Source of the DNA: BM714 sp964484935
GTDB lineage: Bacteria > Bacillota > Clostridia > Peptostreptococcales > BM714
Direction of reading: 5' to 3'
NCBI GenBank assembly: GCA_964484935.1
Contig: CAZAFW010000045.1
Coordinates: forward strand, 1 to 11,567
Length of the DNA: 11,567 nucleotides
Made by a program: the position numbers and the translations under genes. Shown here piece after piece: positions 5,576 through 11,567 of this stretch. The notes under the pieces were generated by a model. That model was not told the origin of the DNA. It was given only the letters and a program-made list of their open reading frames with translations, and made no database searches. The first letter of the stretch is position 1; each line of letters opens with the position of its first letter.

Positions 5576-6256
5576 ATGAAAAACAAAATATTTTTTTCTC
5601 TTTTAATTACAGCAATTATTATTTTTGCTTCGTCCTGCGGCAGCCCGAATATTGAAGAAGATTCCAACTCTGATGCCGTTACAAAAGCTACCGAAAGCCG
5701 CTACATGGAAAGTGAAGTCAGGGATTACCAAGGTATTCGTTTGGACCCTTCAATAGGACCAAGAGACAATTCCATAAAAGGAATCCAAAATATCGATATC
5801 GACAGCTATAGTCTTGAAGTACTCGGATTGGCGGATGAGCCGCTTACTTACACTTATGAAGAAGTTTTATCTCTTCCTGAATACGAAAGGCTTGTGACTC
5901 TGCACTGTGTTGAAGGCTGGGAATCGACTGTTCTTTGGAAGGGCGTCCTCATCGAAGACATAATTGGGCCTTCCTCAATACAATCCGAAGCGAATACAAT
6001 AATATTCCATTGTGCAGATGACTACAATACTTCGATGCCGATAGCCGAAGTGATTGAAAATAAAATGATTCTTGCATATTCGTCAAACGGCATCGAATTG
6101 CCTCCCGACCTAGGATATCCGTTTATTGTAGTTGCAGAAGATAAAATCGGCTACAAGTGGGCGAGGTGGGTGACGAAAATTGAATTGTCGAACAACCCGG
6201 ACTTCAAGGGATATTGGGAAAGCTTGGGATACGACAATGATGGAGATTTGAAATAG
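5576..6256 (+). CDS. Lipoprotein with sulfite-oxidase-type molybdopterin-binding domain
   Basis: 226 residues. Residues 1-20 are a lipoprotein signal (basic MKNK, hydrophobic core, then ASSC with Cys21 as the lipid-modified residue), so the protein should be anchored on the outside of the membrane. After a polar linker (22-55), residues about 65-205 match the oxidoreductase molybdopterin-binding fold (sulfite oxidase/YedY type): SIKGIQNIDIDSYSLEVLGL, then TLHCVEGWE with Cys111 as the expected molybdenum thiolate ligand, WKGVLIEDI, and GYPFIVVAEDKIGYKWARWVTKIEL. At about 165 residues of mature domain it is a minimal member without the dimer domain of sulfite oxidase. AAGGAG seven bases upstream supports the start. 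It stands alone and no haem or membrane partner is adjacent, so the electron carrier and substrate are unknown. It ends in a strong shared terminator. Confidence 0.88.
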   Translation: MKNKIFFSLLITAIIIFASSCGSPNIEEDSNSDAVTKATESRYMESEVRDYQGIRLDPSIGPRDNSIKGIQNIDIDSYSLEVLGLADEPLTYTYEEVLSLPEYERLVTLHCVEGWESTVLWKGVLIEDIIGPSSIQSEANTIIFHCADDYNTSMPIAEVIENKMILAYSSNGIELPPDLGYPFIVVAEDKIGYKWARWVTKIELSNNPDFKGYWESLGYDNDGDLK

Positions 6257-6259
6257 AAT

Positions 6260-6295
6260 AAAAAAGAGACAATGGAAACCCATTGTCTCTTTTTT
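6260..6295. terminator. Bidirectional intrinsic terminator
   Basis: Perfect 16-bp arms at 6260-6275 and 6280-6295 with a 4-base loop. The outer six pairs are A-T, so either strand ends in six U. It serves both the molybdopterin lipoprotein gene (plus) and the convergent TspO-like gene (minus), which ends ten bases further on. Confidence 0.95.
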
Positions 6296-6304
6296 ATATA
6301 ATGG

Positions 6305-7078
6305 CTACCTTTTTACGAAATTGTATATTCCTATAAAACTTATCAGTAAAATCCCTGTCGCCGCCACAAGAAGTATCCAAACATATTCAGTTCCATCCGT
6401 TTGGTATCTCTTAAGGATTATGCCCGCAAGGGCCCAATCAATTACAATAGCGTAAGGTATGTCGCCGTATTTGTTAATGCTTGTCAATGCAAGAAGAATT
6501 GCGACCGCAATTACTACAACTGTCCAAAATTCATCACCAATTCCGAATCCGTCCCATCCAACAGTTACAAGGACTGTGGTGACATTGGCAATTGTCGCAA
6601 CCGAAATCCAGCCCAAATATATGCTGAATGTATGGTAGACCGCTATTCTTTCAAGTCCTGTTGCATATTTTCTGTTGGGTCTCAAACGCAATACAATAAC
6701 AATGAGGCTCATTAAAATAATCAGCATAAGTGCCAGAGATAAGAATATCTGCCTATAATGCCATGCAAAAATCCAACCCATGTTCGCGATGCATGAAACA
6801 ATGAACCAAATGCCTATATCCCCGACAAACCTTCCATTCCGCTTTTTCAGCGAATTGAATTGATAAAGTATGAAGATGGCAAGCAATACGTATATAAGAC
6901 CCCAAATCGAGAATGTAAGGCCAGCTGGCACGAACAAATTGGGTACTGAGGCTGACACCTCCCCGGTATTGAGTCCGTTTATAGGAAGCGCGTTTGCCAT
7001 GTAGTTGACAGCAAGCACTCCCAAAAATATGATTGTGTTCAATACTGCCAGCATTTTAAGATTAGAGTTTTTTTTCAT
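6305..7078 (-). CDS. TspO/MBR-like tryptophan-rich membrane protein
   Basis: 257 residues from the ATG at 7078, which has AGGAGGGG eight bases upstream; a longer reading from a TTG at 7108 has no ribosome site. About eight hydrophobic helices are visible. The segment NLFVPAGLTFSIWGLIYVLL and further GW/FW/DW pairs (nine tryptophans in all) match the larger proteins annotated as tryptophan-rich sensory proteins; classic TspO has five helices and about 160 residues, so this is the long variant. TspO proteins bind tetrapyrroles and lipophilic ligands, but the role of the long form is not established. The gene follows the GntR regulator gene on the same strand, after a hairpin that may not be a complete stop, so partial read-through from the oxidoreductase operon is possible. 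It converges on the molybdopterin lipoprotein gene. Confidence 0.8.
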   Translation of the reverse strand: MKKNSNLKMLAVLNTIIFLGVLAVNYMANALPINGLNTGEVSASVPNLFVPAGLTFSIWGLIYVLLAIFILYQFNSLKKRNGRFVGDIGIWFIVSCIANMGWIFAWHYRQIFLSLALMLIILMSLIVIVLRLRPNRKYATGLERIAVYHTFSIYLGWISVATIANVTTVLVTVGWDGFGIGDEFWTVVVIAVAILLALTSINKYGDIPYAIVIDWALAGIILKRYQTDGTEYVWILLVAATGILLISFIGIYNFVKR

Positions 7079-7116
7079 TCCATCCCCTCCTTTTGGATTT
7101 TTACCCAAAATGGAAA

Positions 7117-7141
7117 GGAATCCTCAACTATTGAGGATTCC
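7117..7141 (-). terminator. Hairpin at the end of the GntR gene, possible terminator
   Basis: Perfect 11-bp arms 7117-7127 and 7131-7141 enclose a 3-base loop that is exactly the TAG stop codon of the GntR gene. On minus it is followed by TTTCCATTTT, an interrupted U-tract, so termination is probably incomplete. Confidence 0.6.
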
Positions 7142-7775
7142 CAAAAAATTTCTTTGACAACTGTTCCAGGAATTTCAATGTATGCCTTTCGGTTGAAATG
7201 CGAGCCTCTTTACAATCCCTTCTTCTTATCGCCTCGGCCATCTCCTTGAGCGACGAACTGAACCACTCGTAATCATCTATTATATAGTGAATATACTGCA
7301 AGAATCTCGCTGTCTTTGCATTTAGCTCATCCAACGTCTCTGAAAGAATCGGGTTTCCTGCAGCTTGCCTGACTATGGCATGGAATCTTTGGTCATCCTG
7401 AATACAAAATTTGTAGTCTTTTACTATGTCGTATTTTGAAAACCGGTCAATTATTTCGAAAAGCTCTTCGATTTCTTCTTCTTCAGCCCTCTCACATGCC
7501 AGTTCGGCCGCCAAACCCTCAAGATTCTTTTTGACCTCATAAGCATATTTAACCATCATCAAATCAATTTGGGTAACGAATGTGCCCACCCTGGGAATCA
7601 TCTCAACGAGCCCTATTTGCGACAATCTCAGCAAGGCCTCCCTTACAGGAGTCCGGCTTACTCCGAACTCCTCAATCAAATCCTTTTCGGAAAGCGCCAT
7701 GCCAGGCTCATATTCCATTTCTATGATTCTTTTTTTTAAAATCTGAAAGATTCCGGCATTCGCCTGCTTTTTCAT
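7128..7775 (-). CDS. GntR-family regulator, FadR/FCD subfamily
   Basis: 215 residues. Residues 7-70 form the GntR winged helix (LSEKDLIEEFGVSRTPVREALLRLSQIGLVEMIPRVGTFV), and 75-210 the all-helical FCD effector domain. FCD proteins usually bind a metal through an Asp, a His four residues later and further histidines. Here D128-x3-H132 and H198 are present, but the position usually occupied by His in the EHxAIxxAI helix is Leu176, so metal binding may be weakened or altered. The gene starts 19 bases after the beta subunit stop of the 2-oxoacid oxidoreductase and is the last gene of that operon, so it most likely controls it in response to an organic-acid effector. The perfect inverted repeat around the operon's -10 box at 10737-10766 is the likely operator (inference). 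Confidence 0.92.
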   Translation of the reverse strand: MKKQANAGIFQILKKRIIEMEYEPGMALSEKDLIEEFGVSRTPVREALLRLSQIGLVEMIPRVGTFVTQIDLMMVKYAYEVKKNLEGLAAELACERAEEEEIEELFEIIDRFSKYDIVKDYKFCIQDDQRFHAIVRQAAGNPILSETLDELNAKTARFLQYIHYIIDDYEWFSSSLKEMAEAIRRRDCKEARISTERHTLKFLEQLSKKFFGNPQ

Positions 7776-7794
7776 TTGCTTTACCCCAGTCTTT

Positions 7795-8688
7795 CTATAC
7801 GTTCCACTTTTTCCTTATCATTTCCCACTTCTTGTCTCTATGAGCCTCTATGACCTCTATGTCTTCATCAGTCAAATGCTTGAATCTACCCTGCGCCTTT
7901 AAATAGTCCTTTGCAGGAGCAAACTCTTTCGGATTCTTGTTTACGATGAATTCGCCGTTTTCATACTCCGCCAAATACCAAAGTCCCGTGTCAACAACGG
8001 CTTTTGCAAGCGCCACGGTTTGATTTGCCGGATAACCCCATCCGGTAGGGCAGGGAACAAATACATGAAGAAATGATGTGCCCTTAGTATCCTTTGCCTT
8101 CTGCACCTTCATGAGGAAATCCTCAAGATAACCCACGCTCGCTGTCGCCGCGTAAGATATTCCATGTGCGGCAACTATCTCGAACATGTTCTTCTTGTGG
8201 GTTATTGAACCCGGAAGGTTTTTACCCGCAGGAGAAGTGGTTGTCCTTGTCCCATACGGAGTCAACCCGCTCTTTTGGATGCCCGTGTTCATATAGGCTT
8301 CATTGTCAGTGCACATGTATATTATATCGTCGTTTCTGTCGATTGCGCCCGACAAGGCCTGAAGGCCTATGTCAGCCGTTCCTCCATCTCCTGCAAAACC
8401 GATGGTCTGTGTGTTTTCAGCTCCGAGTGCCTTAAGCCCTGCAGCCATTCCTGAAGCTACAGCCCCTGTTGCGGCAAAAGGAGTAATCATCGCATTTGTT
8501 GTAAAAGACATATGAGGGTATATGAAGGATACCGCAGCCATGCACCCTGCAGGGAGAGCAGCAAAGGTGTTTTCTCCCAATATTTTCATCGCATGCCTGA
8601 GAGCCAAGCTTTCTCCACAGCCTCCACATGCCTTGTGCCCATAAAAATACTCTTTGTTTGTTATTGTGCGCGCATTAAGTTTTGCCAT
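7795..8688 (-). CDS. 2-oxoacid:ferredoxin oxidoreductase, beta subunit (TPP-binding)
   Basis: 297 residues, normal for the beta subunit of four-subunit pyruvate or 2-ketoisovalerate ferredoxin oxidoreductases. Residues GHKACGGCGESLALR supply Cys21 and Cys24; with Cys49 and Cys213 (VPCPTGW) these are the four expected ligands of the proximal [4Fe-4S] cluster. The thiamine diphosphate motif runs from GDGGTADIG (100-108) to DNEAYMNTG (128-136), and TTTSPAGK follows. All key residues are present. The start codon overlaps the alpha stop (TAATG), so the two are translationally coupled. The enzyme oxidatively decarboxylates a 2-oxoacid to the acyl-CoA and reduces ferredoxin. I cannot tell pyruvate from branched-chain 2-oxoacids by sequence alone; the conserved core fits the pyruvate type well. 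Confidence 0.95.
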   Translation of the reverse strand: MAKLNARTITNKEYFYGHKACGGCGESLALRHAMKILGENTFAALPAGCMAAVSFIYPHMSFTTNAMITPFAATGAVASGMAAGLKALGAENTQTIGFAGDGGTADIGLQALSGAIDRNDDIIYMCTDNEAYMNTGIQKSGLTPYGTRTTTSPAGKNLPGSITHKKNMFEIVAAHGISYAATASVGYLEDFLMKVQKAKDTKGTSFLHVFVPCPTGWGYPANQTVALAKAVVDTGLWYLAEYENGEFIVNKNPKEFAPAKDYLKAQGRFKHLTDEDIEVIEAHRDKKWEMIRKKWNV

Positions 8689-9875
8689 TAGTATTCACAC
8701 CCCACATTCATGTACTGTACGCGTTCAAATGAATTTCCTTCGGCCGCAGACAAGAGTTCGTCATAAGCTTTCTCTATGTCTTCATGGGTTATATCCCTTC
8801 CGCCTATTCCTCCTATGAAATTGATTGCCTTGGGAATGTTGACCATCTCGATTATTGAAGAATTCACGTTAGTGAATATGCTTCCTTCGTAACCGAATGA
8901 AATATTCTTGTCGAGCACACCAAAAGCCTTCAAACCTTCCAGAGCCTCGTTTATTTTATCCATCGGAAAAGGCCTTAGAACCCTGAGCTTTATCAAGCCT
9001 ACTTTTTTGCCGTCTCTTCGCATTTTTTCAAGCACTACACGAGCCGTACCCGTCACCGTTCCGGTTGTTATCAAAGCAACCTCGGCATCCTCCATATGAA
9101 TTTTTTCCATCATTCCATGATAGTATCTGCCGAAGGCGTCCCCGAACTCCTTGTCTATCGCTTCTATATGCTTTTCCGATTCGACCATTTCAAAATGGCG
9201 CTTCATGTTGAATTCCATATTGGTGTCTTTACCTGCAGATATGCAAAGGCTCTTTGGATCCTCAAGAGACATGCTGTTGTCAGGCATTGAAATCGGAGGC
9301 AAGAACTCGTCGACTTTTTCCTGCTGCGGTATTTCAACCATTTCGTATGTGTGAGTTAAGACAAATCCGTCGACATTCACCATCACAGGAGTCATGACCT
9401 CTTTGGTTTCTGCAATTCTGTAAGCCTGTATAATCATGTCGAGCGCTTCCTGGGCATCCTCTACATATATTTGAATCCATCCCGAATTCAGAAGAAACAT
9501 GGAATCCATGTGGTCTCCAAAAATGCTCCACGGGGTTGCTATTGACCTGTTTGCGTTCATCATGACTATCGGGAGGCGTTGCCCGCTTGCGTATGGAAGA
9601 GCCTCTGCCATGTATAGGAGTCCCTGCGACGAGGTGGCCGTAAAGGCCCTCGCCCCGACTGCGCTTATGCCTATGGCGCATGACATTGCGCTGTGCTCGG
9701 ATTCAACATGCATAAATTCCGACTTGAGAGATCCGTCTTCAACGAATTCCGAAAGTCTTTCCACAACAATAGTCTGCGGCGTTATCGGATAGGCAGAAAT
9801 GACATGCGGCCTTGAAAGCCTTGCTCCTTCAGCAACTGCATCGTCTCCACAAATAAACTTCATTGTTTTACCCAT
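8688..9875 (-). CDS. 2-oxoacid:ferredoxin oxidoreductase, alpha subunit
   Basis: 395 residues, the usual alpha subunit length. Residues 28-35 (AYPITPQT) are the conserved substrate-side motif. VESEHSAMS (57-65), ARAFTATSSQGL (75-86), NANRS (107-111) and GDHMDSM (120-126) are the further conserved pyrimidine-domain blocks; the C-terminal half carries the transketolase-C-like domain (VALITTGTVTGTA, then GLIKLRVLRPFP). AAGGAGG lies upstream and inside the end of the delta gene; only one base separates the delta stop from this ATG. An in-frame ATG at residue 5 is an alternative start. Together with beta it forms the catalytic core, cytoplasmic, with electrons leaving through the delta ferredoxin. 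The gene order gamma-delta-alpha-beta is the one known from archaeal and Thermotoga enzymes. Confidence 0.95.
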   Translation of the reverse strand: MGKTMKFICGDDAVAEGARLSRPHVISAYPITPQTIVVERLSEFVEDGSLKSEFMHVESEHSAMSCAIGISAVGARAFTATSSQGLLYMAEALPYASGQRLPIVMMNANRSIATPWSIFGDHMDSMFLLNSGWIQIYVEDAQEALDMIIQAYRIAETKEVMTPVMVNVDGFVLTHTYEMVEIPQQEKVDEFLPPISMPDNSMSLEDPKSLCISAGKDTNMEFNMKRHFEMVESEKHIEAIDKEFGDAFGRYYHGMMEKIHMEDAEVALITTGTVTGTARVVLEKMRRDGKKVGLIKLRVLRPFPMDKINEALEGLKAFGVLDKNISFGYEGSIFTNVNSSIIEMVNIPKAINFIGGIGGRDITHEDIEKAYDELLSAAEGNSFERVQYMNVGCEY

Positions 9876-9876
9876 G

Positions 9877-10179
9877 TCATTTCACCTCCTTTACCATTTC
9901 TATGGCTCCAAGCTTGCATTCAGTTGCGCATATTCCGCAACCCTTGCAGTAGTCGTAATCTATTTCAAGCTTTTCTTCTGATTTGTCTATAACCCCGTCA
10001 GGACAAACCAGGAAACATCTCAGACAATTTACACACTTGTCCTGGTCAATGACAGGCTTGAATGTTCTCCATCCCGCATTTATGCTTGTCAAATGGCCGC
10101 TTTCACAGGTTGAGCCCAAAGGGAACTCCCTGACAAATTTCGGGGCAGCCCATTCTTTAACTTTTGGTCTATCCATCAT
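9877..10179 (-). CDS. 2-oxoacid:ferredoxin oxidoreductase, delta (ferredoxin) subunit
   Basis: 100 residues. Two [4Fe-4S] motifs: C49-x2-C52-x2-C55-x3-C59-P and C78-x2-C81-x2-C84-x3-C88, with Lys instead of the usual Pro after the last cysteine. The N-terminal part (KEWAAPKFVREFPLGSTCESGHLTSINAGWRTFKPVID) is the extension typical of this subunit and distinguishes it from free ferredoxins. It passes electrons from the beta-subunit cluster to external ferredoxin. The first ATG overlaps the gamma stop (TAATG); a second ATG directly follows and is better spaced from AAGGAG (seven bases), so the protein may start at residue 2. Confidence 0.95.
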   Translation of the reverse strand: MMDRPKVKEWAAPKFVREFPLGSTCESGHLTSINAGWRTFKPVIDQDKCVNCLRCFLVCPDGVIDKSEEKLEIDYDYCKGCGICATECKLGAIEMVKEVK

Positions 10180-10718
10180 TACGCTCCTTTCACCAAGTCA
10201 TATACTTTTTCGATAAGCTTCTTGTTTTTCTCGGCCACCTTTGGTTTAAGATTGTCGTCAATCGCCTTCTTTGCATCTTCAAGAGAAACAAGTCCGCTTA
10301 CGGCGATAAAAGCTCCCATCATTGCAGTATTTGTTATGGGCAATCCCAAGATATCCAAAGCTATTGAAGTTGCATCAACAGCAACAACCCTTTGCGCAAG
10401 AAGATTTTTGTACATTTCGGGCTTGTCTGTGTTGATGATGAGTACAGTATCTTCCTTTAGTCCGTTCGTCACTCCGTTTGCCCAAAGTGTTTCATCCAAC
10501 ACAATTACATAGTCTGGTGAAATTATTTCGCTCCTGTCCGTAATCTTCTTATCCGATATCCTCGTAAATCCGGCTACCGGCGCTCCCCGCCTCTCCGGTC
10601 CGAATGACGGAAAAGCCATAGCATGCTTGCCTCCATGCACTGAAGCCGCCGCACCAAGAATTCTGGATGCAGTAAAACTGCCCTGGCCACCTCTTCCGTG
10701 CCATCTGATCTCAATCAT
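10179..10718 (-). CDS. 2-oxoacid:ferredoxin oxidoreductase, gamma subunit
   Basis: 179 residues, full length for this family. The N-terminus MIEIRWHGRGGQGSFTASRILG is the family signature, followed by FPSFGPERRGAPVAGFTRISD and the central Rossmann-like strand region (SPDYVIVLDETL). It is the structural subunit of the CoA-interacting domain of the complex. It is the first gene of the operon, with GGAGG eight bases before the ATG, and is followed without gap by delta, alpha and beta. Its promoter lies within two inverted repeats upstream. Confidence 0.95.
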   Translation of the reverse strand: MIEIRWHGRGGQGSFTASRILGAAASVHGGKHAMAFPSFGPERRGAPVAGFTRISDKKITDRSEIISPDYVIVLDETLWANGVTNGLKEDTVLIINTDKPEMYKNLLAQRVVAVDATSIALDILGLPITNTAMMGAFIAVSGLVSLEDAKKAIDDNLKPKVAEKNKKLIEKVYDLVKGA

Positions 10719-10736
10719 AGCAATACCTCCTCTGTT

Positions 10737-10766
10737 TATATATAACTAATATATCAGTTATATATA
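10737..10766. repeat. Perfect 11-bp inverted repeat around the operon -10 box, probable GntR operator
   Basis: Arms 10737-10747 (TATATATAACT) and 10756-10766 are perfectly complementary with an 8-base spacer. The spacer contains the -10 box of the oxidoreductase operon (TATATT on minus, 10753-10748), so a bound dimer would block the promoter. The GntR/FCD regulator encoded last in the operon is the obvious candidate; this is inferred. Confidence 0.7.
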
Positions 10767-10777
10767 AGCCAAGTCAA
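10748..10777 (-). promoter_or_regulatory. Promoter of the 2-oxoacid oxidoreductase operon
   Basis: TTGACT (10777-10772), 18 bases, TATATT (10753-10748) on minus. The -10 lies in the spacer of one inverted repeat and the -35 in an arm of another. The leader to the gamma ATG is about 25 bases. Confidence 0.65.
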
Positions 10778-10799
10778 GCATTCTTCCTATTGACTTGGC
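10768..10799. repeat. Perfect 10-bp inverted repeat holding the -35 boxes of both divergent promoters
   Basis: Arms GCCAAGTCAA (10768-10777) and TTGACTTGGC (10790-10799) with a 12-base spacer. The left arm carries the -35 of the minus-strand operon, the right arm most of the -35 of the plus-strand gene. Centre-to-centre distance to the neighbouring repeat is 32 bp, about three helical turns. Confidence 0.75.
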
Positions 10800-10823
10800 A
10801 TCAATAACGTTTAGAATTATAAT
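10795..10823 (+). promoter_or_regulatory. Promoter of the YczE-type gene
   Basis: TTGGCA (10795-10800), 17 bases, TATAAT (10818-10823): 5 of 6 and 6 of 6 matches. The leader is about 55 bases and contains a small CCATGC/GCATGG hairpin (10845-10866). Confidence 0.7.
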
Positions 10824-10885
10824 GATGCATTAAATTATTTTTATCCATGCCTTTAATGGCGCATGGACATTGAAAGGAATCGTCT

Positions 10886-11563
10886 ATGAAATCATTTGCA
10901 ATTCGTTTTGCCCGCCTAAACTGGGGGCTGTTTATTTGCTCAGTTGGAATAGTTTTTATGATAAAAGCAAATATAGGATATCCCCCATGGGATGTTTTTC
11001 ACGCCGGACTCGCCAACACAATTGGCTTGACCATAGGGAGCGCATCTATTCTTACAGGTTTGTTTGTTGGCCTTGCAACAATTATACTCGGAGAAAAAAT
11101 CGGGATTGGAACAATAGCCAACATGGTTGTAATCGGTTTGTTCATTGATTTATTCCTCATGCTTGATATTCTTCCTCCAGCAGACAACTTTGTTTTAGGC
11201 ATCACCATGATGTCTGTCGGAATGATTATTCTATCTTATGGAAGTTACAACTACATCGCATCCGGTTTCGGCGCAGGCCCCCGGGACAGCCTCATGGTCG
11301 CCGTCACCCGAAAAACTGGTTTGCCTGTAGGGGTATGCCGCGGGGCTATTGAAGTTTCAACAGCACTTGCCGGTTGGAGGCTTGGCGGAATGTTCGGCGT
11401 GGGTACAGTCATTTCCTCTTTCGCTATCGGTTTTTTCATACAATCAATATTCAAGCTGCTGAAATTCGACCCGACAGATGTTCGGCATGAAACCATTAAT
11501 CAAACCATATCGGCATTTCGTCTCATGAGTGATAAGACTGTAGCAGAAAATACAAGCAAATGA
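10886..11563 (+). CDS. YczE/YitT-type integral membrane protein
   Basis: 225 residues with about six hydrophobic helices (roughly 12-27, 50-69, 75-95, 102-122, 148-165 and 167-190) and a polar C-terminal tail. Two related blocks are visible: GYPPWDVFHAGLANTIGLTIG (31-51) and GAGPRDSLMVAVTRKTGLPVG (129-149). This internal repeat, with P-W/R-D followed by a G-L-x-x-G turn, is characteristic of the YczE/YyaS/YitT group (COG2364). The function of the group is not firmly known; transport is presumed from topology. AAAGGA about eight bases before the ATG supports the start, and the TGA is at 11561-11563, four bases before the window ends. It is transcribed divergently from the 2-oxoacid oxidoreductase operon, with interleaved control sites, which suggests a linked physiological role such as handling an acid substrate or product (inference). 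Confidence 0.85.
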   Translation: MKSFAIRFARLNWGLFICSVGIVFMIKANIGYPPWDVFHAGLANTIGLTIGSASILTGLFVGLATIILGEKIGIGTIANMVVIGLFIDLFLMLDILPPADNFVLGITMMSVGMIILSYGSYNYIASGFGAGPRDSLMVAVTRKTGLPVGVCRGAIEVSTALAGWRLGGMFGVGTVISSFAIGFFIQSIFKLLKFDPTDVRHETINQTISAFRLMSDKTVAENTSK

Positions 11564-11567
11564 ATTC

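Noticed and set aside
7079..7108. Ten extra N-terminal residues for the TspO-like protein from a TTG start
   Set aside because: The strong AGGAGGGG ribosome site lies inside this stretch and is correctly spaced for the ATG at 7078.
9334..9681. 115-codon minus-strand frame inside the alpha subunit gene, and similar long frames opposite the ABC-F, beta and gamma genes
   Set aside because: They overlap intact, clearly recognised genes in other frames and show no motifs or ribosome sites.
10847..10873. Eight-codon frame (MPLMAHGH) in the leader of the YczE-type gene
   Set aside because: No ribosome site precedes it; probably chance, although its stop lies next to the gene's ribosome site.

Overview
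The window looks like chromosomal DNA of a strictly anaerobic, low-GC Firmicute of the Clostridia type. Supporting signs are a hybrid cluster protein with the strict-anaerobe cysteine spacing, a four-subunit ferredoxin-dependent 2-oxoacid oxidoreductase, YwbE and Uup/YfmR-type proteins, AAGGAGG-type ribosome sites and A+T-rich spacers. I cannot name the genus. Almost everything reads on the minus strand; only a molybdopterin lipoprotein (5576-6256) and a YczE-type membrane protein (10886-11563) read on plus.

Region 1 (1-2411, minus): the start of hcp at the left edge, preceded by a decayed ABC-type ATPase (177-741), a 63-residue protein (743-934), an unrecognised 211-residue protein (924-1559) and a Crp/Fnr-family regulator (1722-2411) with its own terminator. 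The main observation is here. Two copies of a 14-bp dyad, GTATC-N4-GTTAC, lie upstream of hcp (153-166) and upstream of the 211-residue gene (1631-1644). Each is centred exactly 32 bp from a -10-like hexamer, which puts it near -41.5, the place where Fnr-type activators bind. The simplest reading is a small local regulon in which the Crp/Fnr protein switches on hcp and an uncharacterised gene set, probably in response to nitrosative or redox stress.

Region 2 (2412-3395): a 68-residue two-helix membrane protein, a 29-bp perfect inverted repeat, ywbE, and about 320 bases with no convincing gene.

Region 3 (3396-6304): a Uup/YfmR-type ABC-F ATPase with a good promoter and a hairpin in its leader, divergent from a molybdopterin-binding lipoprotein. 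A 16-bp bidirectional terminator closes the lipoprotein gene and the convergent TspO-like gene.

Region 4 (6305-11567): a TspO/MBR-like membrane protein, then the compact minus-strand operon gamma-delta-alpha-beta of a 2-oxoacid:ferredoxin oxidoreductase with a GntR/FCD regulator as its last gene. The operon promoter lies inside two consecutive perfect inverted repeats and is divergent from the promoter of the YczE-type gene. The regulator probably acts on this shared control region.
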